From positions 1 through 45,879 of the forward strand of contig MU624585.1 in assembly GCA_025349905.2 (NCBI GenBank): a DNA stretch of 45,879 nt, written 5' to 3'. The notes below the pieces were generated by a model. That model had not been told where the DNA came from and did no database searches. It saw nothing but the letters and a program-made list of their open reading frames with translations. Source of the DNA: Blastocladiella britannica (taxonomy: Eukaryota; Blastocladiomycota; Blastocladiomycetes; Blastocladiales; Blastocladiaceae). Made by a program: the position numbers and the translations under genes. Below are positions 39,801 to 45,879 of this stretch, one piece after another (within the stretch, counting starts at the first letter, position 1; the number at the start of each line of letters is the position of its first letter).

Positions 39801-41618
39801 TGAGTGAGTACAGTTGATATCGAGAAAGAAAAATGAACGACAATACCCGAATTTCGTCAAATGGAATGCGCAAAGAATCCACAATGGCGCGAATGACGAG
39901 CCGCCCGTTCTGCACAAGGTACACGATCCCCGTCCAGTGCCGCAATAGTGCCAAGATCGCCCGCGCCGCAGCCGCCAACCGCTCGTCGGTCGCGGACCCA
40001 CGAGTCCCGTACGCGTCCGAGAAGGCCGCAGCCACGACCTCCACGTCAATTCCACGGCGAAAGTATGCCCGCGACTCGGGTGCATCGACCAGCACCAGCA
40101 CCGACAGGGCAACGAACTCGGTGACTTCTCGGGGACAGTCGAGCAGGCCCGCACACACTGCACGGACTCCACCGGCCTGCGCCATTGCTGGGAGAAGTGG
40201 TGGGTGCATGGCCATTTCGCACAAAGTCTCGATCGCCATCAGCCGCATCTTGTCGTCTGGGTGTTCGGAGATGGCTACCAGTAGGCGCACCAGGGACGTG
40301 GTCACCAGCGTCGAATGGGTTGGGCCGAGCGCGTCTATGAGCGGTGCCAGGCCAGGTTCGGGGTTTTCATCATGTGTGATAGCCACATCGAGCCATTGAC
40401 GAATGAGTTTGAGCGCCTGTTCCTTTTCTACTGGCCGTTTGGCCTCGCGCGTGAGTGTACTTTTTTATGCCAATGTGTCAGTTCATTTCTTCCAGTCTCT
40501 TGTGACGGAAATGACGAACCGAATGACGAACACGTCCACGCGATGGACAACCATGCGAAGAATCCGAAATGGAGAGGTGGAAAGCGCTCGCAGGCATCGG
40601 TATGCAGCGGCGCGCACAAGATCTCCGTGTGCCGAAAGGTACGGGATCACTCTGTTTTATTGGCTCAAGTAAATGTGAATAGTTGCCAAAAAAAAAAAAA
40701 AAGAGGAGCCCTTCCAAAGAATTGAACGTACGCATGGATCCGCGCTTCGTGGACCGCACCAGCAGCAGCGCCGTGACCAGACGACTCTTGGCGAACCAGG
40801 CGAACAAATTGGTCCAATGTTTCCAGTTGGATCTCCTCTAGTGGCGGTTTAGCGTGCAATGCGTCCAACACGCCGGCCAGAGTCTGGGTTTTGAGTGCTA
40901 TGTATATAGAGACCAGGAGTGAGGGGCCAATTGGCCATTCATACACATGCAAGGTATATACCATGCATTTGCTCCACATTGCGGCGGAGGTGGTCAATGG
41001 ACAACGGGGCGCTTTTACGGCGGCTCCCACCCCCCATGACTTTATCGGCGCTCGGAGTTCGTCGCACCGCATGCAGGAGCGGATCGTGCATGTCGGCACC
41101 AGAGGGCGTCGATCCCGAGCGCATGCGGACCTGGGGCTCTATTTGTTACATTTTTGGTGAATCGAGTATGATAAATGGTTTAAAAAATGGATTATATACC
41201 ATCCAAGCCGCCGCGACGGGCCCGCGAGATGGTCAGCTGTTCCAGGAGCCGCGAGAGCTCGCCGATTTTGATGTTGGCGCGGGCGAGTTGCGCCATCACG
41301 TCGTTGCGGGGCACGGTGGAGCCCTTGAGCGAGCCCGACTGCGCCACCAGCAGCATGTTTTCGGCGCCGATGCGGATTTTGGTCTCGATGAGCAGTTGCC
41401 GGTTGATGTCGGCGATCTTATTTCATATTTTATACACCATGCGTATGAGTAAGTTTTTGGTGAATGGGCCAGCGTAAAAATATGATAATCACCTTGAGGT
41501 CAAGGGCATCCAGGGGCATGGTCAAGGGATCGACAGCTGCATTGGCTGCAATATTCGGACTGGCTCTCGCATAAGGGACCAGTGGCGGCGGTGGCCCAAT
41601 TGGCGGCGGCGGCGCCAT
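36828..41618 (-). CDS. RICTOR: Rictor, TORC2 core subunit (Ste20/Avo3 homologue)
   Basis: Twelve exons were placed: 41618-41493, 41416-41200, 41138-40962, 40897-40732, 40651-40507, 40443-39847, 39785-38817, 38745-38525, 38456-38072, 38007-37453, 37391-37210 and 37137-36828. They sum to 4050 nt, 1349 aa, with every phase consistent. Exon 2 codes an HR1/REM-1-like coiled coil, as in fungal Rictors. Next is the Rictor N-terminal helical repeat region (GDLVRAAAYRCLRALSTSPF; GLFEALIDLIGSSAPPVVAR), then the middle domain (FFKRLASFFRPSKRLFCDLP; LDYSREGHCRILLSKFL; LDHLGDLGNPLFLRLLSTSD). RALKAILWAVGHVGSTKGGI and LSVRGTAFHALGLLSKTPRG are hallmark blocks, and the C-terminal domain (FRFAARKFIEDRFDALVL) ends near the stop. 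Rictor scaffolds TORC2, which phosphorylates Akt/Ypk-type kinases and controls membrane and actin homeostasis. The exon 5 donor (GTCACA) is the least certain junction. Confidence 0.93.
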
Positions 41619-41714
41619 TGAGAAATTTTCGTAAATTTTTTTTTTTTTCACTGCGCTTCGAGGAGACAACTCTCTTTCCTTGGCGGGATCCCACTGGATT
41701 GATCTTGAATTTAT

Positions 41715-42134
41715 ATGGCCGCCACTACAGCCCACCGCTTCGAGTTCCTAGTCTCGCGTAGCTTCGACATTGCGCTGGCAGTCTCGGCCGCAGCCCTCGG
41801 CTACTTTGCCCACGAGCGCGAAACATTCACGTCGCCCAACGACCGGCTCCTGCCCCTGGCCCGCGAGCACGTGCTGCGCGTGCACCCTGCCACTTTTGGC
41901 CGGGCCTGGATCGCGTCCGAGACCGCTCTGGCCGCCGTGGCTGCGCGTTTGCCGCGGTTACCGGAACGAAAACCCCTTGTTGGTTCCGATGCTGCGACGA
42001 ATGGTGTAACGACGAGCAGCAGCGCAGAAGAGGATAAAGAGCTCGCGGACATGCTCTCCGCGGTCATAGCATCGGCCGCCGCTGCTGACAACAACGGCGT
42101 CGACGACGACGCGAGGCCGAGCCACCACCAATAA
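41715..42134 (+). CDS. NCE101-like small membrane protein
   Basis: A single exon encodes 139 aa. The N-terminal ~45 residues (FLVSRSFDIALAVSAAALGYFAHER, then a short polar run ending in LLPLAREH) fit the NCE101 pattern: a single membrane segment starting with a SR.xD motif, followed by a YxxxE-type exit and a basic-polar tail. Yeast NCE101 is linked to non-classical secretion and is usually ~50-60 aa. Here an Ala/Ser/acidic tail of ~90 residues is added. The identification is tentative. The start lies 96 bp from the divergent Rictor start and the stop 27 bp before the next gene. Confidence 0.5.
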   Translation: MAATTAHRFEFLVSRSFDIALAVSAAALGYFAHERETFTSPNDRLLPLAREHVLRVHPATFGRAWIASETALAAVAARLPRLPERKPLVGSDAATNGVTTSSSAEEDKELADMLSAVIASAAAADNNGVDDDARPSHHQ

Positions 42135-42161
42135 AAGAGTTCTCTTTGTTTATCCTGTGAT

Positions 42162-42974
42162 ATGACCACCGCAATACGAGCCACGTACGCGCACTCGTCC
42201 GGGGATATCGCGCGGCGACTGGCAGCCGGTACGCTCACACTCCGCCGCGCCGAAATCGACCTGGCGTACCAAACCGGTCGAGTGAAAAACGATTCCAACC
42301 TTCAAAAGTCTCTGGACGAAATCCAAGCCCGCGCACAGACACTTCGGGACGCGTTCACACCGCAAGAACTGGCGCTGGCTCAGGCCGACCTTGGTGCGGT
42401 GGGCCTCCCGACTCTGGCACGATTCATGGACCGCGGCGAGGCGCTGGGCGTGCTGGGGTGGTCTTTGTCGCGTGTCCCACACTGGCCGCCGTTTGACCTT
42501 CAATTTTTGGTAAGTGAACAACCAAGAGTTGGTGACGTGCTCAGAAGTAGCGAGGAGCTCACACACACAGTGCTGGCGACGGAACTGTGGGACTGGCGCG
42601 CACGGGCTCGCCCGTACGAGGAGATGCGCGATCGCCACCGCACCGTCACAAGAAAAAATGACCGCGCAATTGCAGACCACATTGGCATTGGCATTTACGC
42701 CACGGTGCAGTATGCGCGCGCTCATGGCGTCTTGCCACCAGGTTCTTGCACTGATTTCGGCATTGGTGGCGGTGGCCAAGAAAATGAGCGGCCGTACGCG
42801 AGCGCGACCAAGCAAGAGGCGCTCGTGATGTACCGGATCGCCAAGCAGCGGCTGGCGGCGTTTGGATGGCTGGTCGCGGACCGGGACTGGGACACGCCGC
42901 TTGAGCGCGTGGAACCCGTCCTCGCTGGTTCGAGTAGTTGTTGGTACTATATACCACGTGATAGTACGCTATAA
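42162..42974 (+). CDS. Unknown soluble protein, 270 aa
   Basis: A single ORF begins MTTAIRATYAHSSGDIARRL. It has a helical N-terminal half (AEIDLAYQTGRVKNDSNLQK, LDEIQARAQTLRDAFTPQEL), a Trp-rich centre (LGWSLSRVPHWPPFDLQFL, VLATELWDWRARARPYEEM), then IADHIGIGIYATVQYARAHG and a basic helix (ALVMYRIAKQRLAAFGWLVA). No family is recognised. A perfect GTAAGT donor occurs at LQFL and a CACACAG acceptor 62 nt later, but splicing them shifts out of the better frame, so the unspliced ORF is preferred. It is 67 bp upstream of the Tom5 gene on the same strand. Confidence 0.6.
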   Translation: MTTAIRATYAHSSGDIARRLAAGTLTLRRAEIDLAYQTGRVKNDSNLQKSLDEIQARAQTLRDAFTPQELALAQADLGAVGLPTLARFMDRGEALGVLGWSLSRVPHWPPFDLQFLVSEQPRVGDVLRSSEELTHTVLATELWDWRARARPYEEMRDRHRTVTRKNDRAIADHIGIGIYATVQYARAHGVLPPGSCTDFGIGGGGQENERPYASATKQEALVMYRIAKQRLAAFGWLVADRDWDTPLERVEPVLAGSSSCWYYIPRDSTL

Positions 42975-43041
42975 AAAGTCGCATGATCAACACCCCTCCA
43001 TTCTCTTTCAAAAAAGAACGCCATCAAACTTAAAGAAAAAA

Positions 43042-43363
43042 ATGTTTGGACAAGCCCCTACCCCGGAACAGTTGGCCGCTCAGCGCGCACGCGTCGTCTA
43101 CACGTTGGCCGTCTTTGCTGGCGCCATTGCTGCCCTGCGTTTTGGTATTGTCTCTTTGCTATTATTATTTTTTCTGCACGGCCGAGGATTATACTCTTTG
43201 TGTTTAAGACCCGCACTTCGTGGGGTTATCCAAATCTGATTTAATGAGCATGAGGCCATCCGCGAGGTTTTTTTCAGTCGACCCATGCACCCATTTCGCT
43301 AATATTTATGTACTTGCTTGCGCAGGTCCGATTGTTGTGGAGGCGGCCAAGGAAGCGTTGTAA
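43042..43363 (+). CDS. TOM5: Tom5, small subunit of the mitochondrial outer-membrane translocase
   Basis: Two exons (43042-43144, 43326-43363) encode only 46 aa. The sequence starts MFGQAPTPEQLAAQRARVVY and ends, after splicing, in RFG-PIVVEAAKEAL. This matches the fungal Tom5 pattern: MFGG.P..SPEEL. at the start, one transmembrane helix, and a PFVV..IKKL-like end inside the intermembrane space. Tom5 is a tail-anchored subunit that stabilises the TOM complex and passes preproteins to Tom40. The 181-nt intron is about three times longer than others in the window and separates the last 11 codons. The small size makes the gene easy to miss by automatic prediction. Confidence 0.85.
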
Positions 43364-43556
43364 TTCTTTTTGAGCGACGTTGCGGCCTGACTTTAAATGA
43401 ATAATCTTACCGTTGGGTGCTTTGTCTTGCGTAAGGCATTGCGCTCTTTCTCTTCGGAGGGGACGGCAGCTACAAAAAACAAAAAAAAATCTCCGATTTC
43501 CCGTCACCAGGAACCGTGGATCTGGGCCAACAGTATACGGAGCTTAGAAACGCCAT

Positions 43557-43629
43557 GGCCCCGTAGCTCAGTGGCTAGAGCGTCCCTCTCCTAAAGGGAA
43601 AGTCGAGGGTTCAACCCCCTCCTGGGTCG
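43557..43629 (+). tRNA. trnR(ccu): tRNA-Arg (anticodon CCU)
   Basis: A complete cloverleaf of 73 nt can be folded: acceptor GGCCCCG/CUGGGUC with one C-U mismatch at the sixth pair and one G-U; D stem GCUC/GAGC; anticodon stem UCCCU/AGGGA with loop CUCCUAA (anticodon CCU at 34-36); five-base variable loop; T stem GAGGG/CCCUC with loop UUCAACC; discriminator G. The A box (TAGCTCAGTGG, 43564-43574) and B box (GGTTCAACCCC, 43608-43618) match consensus. No intron is present. It reads AGG codons, which are rare in the GC-rich genes around it. Confidence 0.95.
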
Positions 43630-43630
43630 G

Positions 43631-43645
43631 TTTTGAATCCTTTTT
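43631..43645 (+). terminator. RNA polymerase III terminator
   Basis: A TTTT run begins two bases after the tRNA discriminator and is followed by TTTTT at 43641-43645. T runs of four or five on the coding strand are the usual Pol III stop signal. The second run lies 26 bp before the end of the convergent CSA gene. Confidence 0.75.
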
Positions 43646-43670
43646 ACACAAAAAAAATACTATTTATACT

Positions 43671-45224
43671 TTACTCGTCGTCGCTCCAATCGTCAGGAAC
43701 GGGCCGTTTGATTGCTCCTCCTTCTTGGCTACTTTGAGTCGCGATGATTCCGGCCGGACGCACTACAATATCTTCGGTGGTGGCACTGCTAGAAGCACCC
43801 CCAGCCTCCCACGCGGTAATGGATCCGTCCTCGGCGGCACTCCATGCAACCCCGCGTCGAGCGCTCCACACCACCTGCGTGACGGGCGCCATTCCCTCTG
43901 GTTCCAGGACCCGCGATGCGCCAGTTGACGGCATCTCGTCTGGACCAGCAACAGCGATCGAACGCAGATCAGCGGCCTGGTCCCGCAAATCAAACGCCAG
44001 CACGTGCCGCCCCGACGGAACCAAGCAGTACGGCCGTGTGTGTTGTCGAGGCGACTGGTGGGTCAGGGCTGGAATGGTGGCCCGGCTACCCGCGTGCGCG
44101 GTGCGAGTGGATGCGGTCATCACACACTCGTGCAAGTCCCATACTTGCACGCGGCCGTGGTTCAGGTGCGCGACCGCGTAGGTCCCACCCGGAGCGACCG
44201 CCAAACCCGTTATGACGGGGACACGCGCAGTGGCGGTAGAGGTCTCGGATGCGGTCGGGTCGGTGGTCAGGGTTGCGAGGTGCGAGCGCGCTTGACGGGC
44301 GTCGAACATGCGGATCGTGCCGTCCGCACTGTTGTCAAAATGGTTTGATTCTGGTCATAATACGTGGTGAAGCCATATAACGTACCTGCCGCTGACCAGC
44401 AAGTGATCATCGCACGGCACCCATGCGACGGCCGTGACCGATCGCGTATGTCCACGAAGTACCTGGGCCGCCGATCCAGTCCGCACGTCGCACAGCCGCA
44501 CGTGGTGGTCCTCGGTTGCCACAGCCACTAACGCGGTCGGAGACGCCGACAGTGCGGCGACGCGAGACTGGAGCTTGAACTCGGAAACGTGCTGTGTTTG
44601 TCGTTCACTATTTTAGTGAATCACTGGCGTGTCACATATGATCAGATATATATAATAGGTACCGCCATCTCGTTCGTGTCCCACACCCGGACCGTCTCGT
44701 CCACAGACCCGGTGAAAAACATGCCCGAGTCCGATGGAAACCACGCCACCGCCGTGACCGCGTGGCGGTGTCCAGCCCCCGCCGCCACCTCGGCAATCGG
44801 CCGAATGCGGCCCGAGATGCTCATGCGGGCCGAGATATCGTCAACACGGGGCCGAGTGTCCCACAACGCAATGCGGCGATCCAGGCCCGACGACAGCAGA
44901 CTGTTGGATTGTTTCCTGTGTGTTGGCAAGTCAAGTCCATGCAAGAACACATAAAAAAAAAGAAAATGATAGCAACTAGCGATGGTCCGTGTGCTCGAGC
45001 GCTAGGCACACGCACGCGGCCTGGTGGTGCGTGGCCATGGCGTTGGTACGCGACAGCGTCAGTCGCGCCAAGTGTAGGTCGTGCAGTGTGCGAGAGATCG
45101 GACGCGACGGGTGTGCGGTGGCGCCTATCGCCCTCGCTGCCAGGAATCTTGCCAGTCCAAAGTTGTTATGGTCGTCGTCGTCGTCCTTCATTTTCCTTGA
45201 TTCGGCGATGGGAAAGAGAGGCAT
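43671..45224 (-). CDS. ERCC8: WD40 repeat protein CSA/ERCC8 (transcription-coupled repair)
   Basis: Four exons (45224-44977, 44900-44663, 44591-44386, 44328-43671) encode 449 aa; the third junction falls inside GS-ADGTIRMFD. WD repeats are visible at HRYLLSSGLDRRIALWDTRP, AVTAVAWFPSDSGMFFTGSV-DETVRVWDTNEM, LVAVATEDHHVRLCDVRTG, VTAVAWVPCDDHLLVSGSAD, VITGLAVAPGG and AWSAAEDGSITAWEAGG. Their spacing and the blocks YLLSSG, WFPSDSGMF and VRLCDVRTGS match human CSA closely. CSA is the substrate receptor of a DDB1-CUL4 ubiquitin ligase that acts with CSB on stalled RNA polymerase II. Start 45224 is the first ATG; 45191 is also possible. The extreme C-terminus is acidic (DWSDDE). Confidence 0.92.
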
Positions 45225-45262
45225 AATTAATGATGGGAAATACTAGAATACAACAATCCAAT

Positions 45263-45797
45263 TCAGACCTGCTTGAACGGCGACCAGATCCCGCGCACGG
45301 CCTTGGTGGTGGACGTGACGCCGCCGCGCACCGGGTGCTTGTTAAGCGCGTCGGCCGCGTCCGTCAGCAGCCGCAGCTGCTTGCGAATGTCGGTCGGGTC
45401 GAGGTTGCGCAGACTGAGCACCTTGTCGCGTCCGGACGCTGTTTTATTCCATGTCTTCAGTATGTAGAATACTCTTTATAGGCATGAAATGTAAATTACC
45501 AAAAGTGCCCGTGGCAAGGGGATGCTTGGAAGGCCGCGGGGTCACCACGATCTGAATGTGCGGGTGCGCGGCCGCAAACTTGTGCAGGTCCGACTTGAGG
45601 AACTGGATGGCCCCGCGCGACGACCCGGACCGCTCGCAGTACTCGAGCTTAATCTTGTGGATGGCCGGCACGTACATGCCCATGCCGTTCTTGAACGCAG
45701 GGACGGGCAGCGACCTCTTGACTGCCCTTGCGGTTGTTGCAGATGCTTTTGCGAGCGCAGACGTGGTCATGGACCGGGCTCCCAAGTACGAGGACAT
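45263..45797 (-). CDS. Mitochondrial ribosomal protein mL43 (L51/S25/CI-B8 domain)
   Basis: Two exons (45797-45500, 45438-45263) encode 157 aa. A Ser/Thr/Ala/Arg-rich N-terminus (MSSYLGARSMTTSALAKASA) serves as presequence. The thioredoxin-like L51/S25/CI-B8 domain follows: IKLEYCERSGSSRGAIQFLK, FAAAHPHIQIVVTPRPSKHP, then after the intron SGRDKVLSLRNLDPTDIRKQ, and the typical ending VRGIWSPF. This fits mL43 (human MRPL43, yeast MRPL51) rather than the complex I subunit NDUFA2 because of the WSPF end. It is a large-subunit mitoribosome protein. Its stop lies 38 bp upstream of the CSA start on the same strand. Confidence 0.93.
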
Positions 45798-45879
45798 GAA
45801 TTGGAATATTACGCGTCGCGTTGATTGGAAAAGAGAACAAATATTGTTGCTTTCTTCCGAAACTGATAATGCTGAACTC
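45798..45879. other. Window edge upstream of mL43
   Basis: This is the short, AT-rich 5' flank of the mL43 gene. No further feature can be supported before the window ends. Confidence 0.4.

Noticed and set aside
42510..42571. 62-nt intron with perfect GTAAGT donor in the 270-aa ORF
   Set aside because: Removing it moves the downstream part into an Arg/Cys-rich frame of poor quality, while the unspliced frame reads as normal protein. Alternative splicing remains possible.

Overview
This window is nuclear DNA from a eukaryote with a compact, GC-rich genome. Coding stretches are interrupted by many small GT-AG introns, mostly 48-76 nt, and genes lie on both strands, often 0-100 bp apart. The best guess is an early-diverging, zoospore-forming (flagellated) fungus, such as a chytrid- or blastocladia-like lineage. 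Fungal character comes from a LYS1-type saccharopine dehydrogenase (alpha-aminoadipate lysine pathway), a Tom5-like and an NCE101-like protein, a Ysc84/SH3 (Lsb3) protein and a DUF3605 protein. A flagellated lifestyle comes from a clear RABL2 orthologue, a GTPase normally kept only where cilia are kept. A cytochrome-b5 front-end fatty acid desaturase also fits an early-diverging fungus. The species is not determined.

Layout. 0.25-5.6 kb (minus): a low-complexity SR/polyQ protein, then the Ysc84-SH3 protein. 5.8-7.5 kb (plus): an unknown 180-aa protein and an ER thioredoxin-fold protein ending in HDEL. 7.6-9.0 kb (minus): a secreted orphan. 9.1-13.9 kb (plus): four head-to-tail genes separated by 19, 48 and 0 bp (unknown; MidA/NDUFAF7-type mitochondrial methyltransferase; DUF3605; unknown), converging on a UBXN7/Ubx5 orthologue (13.9-15.9 kb, minus). 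16.2-17.4 kb: LYS1. 17.5-18.6 kb (minus): a secreted GDSL-family protein whose nucleophile serine is replaced. 18.9-20.0 kb (minus): a gene whose reading frame I cannot close. 20.1-24.4 kb (minus): a 922-aa coiled-coil protein and a 284-aa Tyr/Gly-rich protein. 24.6-26.9 kb (minus): a gamma-glutamylcyclotransferase-like protein and squalene epoxidase (ERG1). ERG1 is divergent from the front-end desaturase (27.5-29.1 kb, plus). 29.4-33.2 kb (plus): phospholipase D. 33.3-34.4 kb (minus): a coiled-coil protein divergent from RABL2 (34.6-35.4 kb, plus). 35.8-36.8 kb (minus): an uncertain gene. 36.8-41.6 kb (minus): a complete 12-exon Rictor, a TORC2 subunit. 41.7-43.4 kb (plus): NCE101-like, unknown and Tom5. 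43.56 kb: tRNA-Arg(CCU). 43.7-45.8 kb (minus): CSA/ERCC8 and mitochondrial ribosomal protein mL43.

There is no single pathway cluster. Recurrent themes are membrane lipid metabolism and signalling (ERG1, desaturase, PLD, the TORC2 subunit Rictor, Ysc84-SH3), mitochondrial biogenesis (mL43, Tom5, MidA-type methyltransferase), ubiquitin/p97 and transcription-coupled repair (UBXN7, CSA), and possibly the flagellum (RABL2 and neighbouring coiled-coil proteins). Exon coordinates were worked out by hand. Nearly every model closes as a multiple of three, which is good internal support; the exceptions are stated. Identities come from remembered family motifs, not from database searches.
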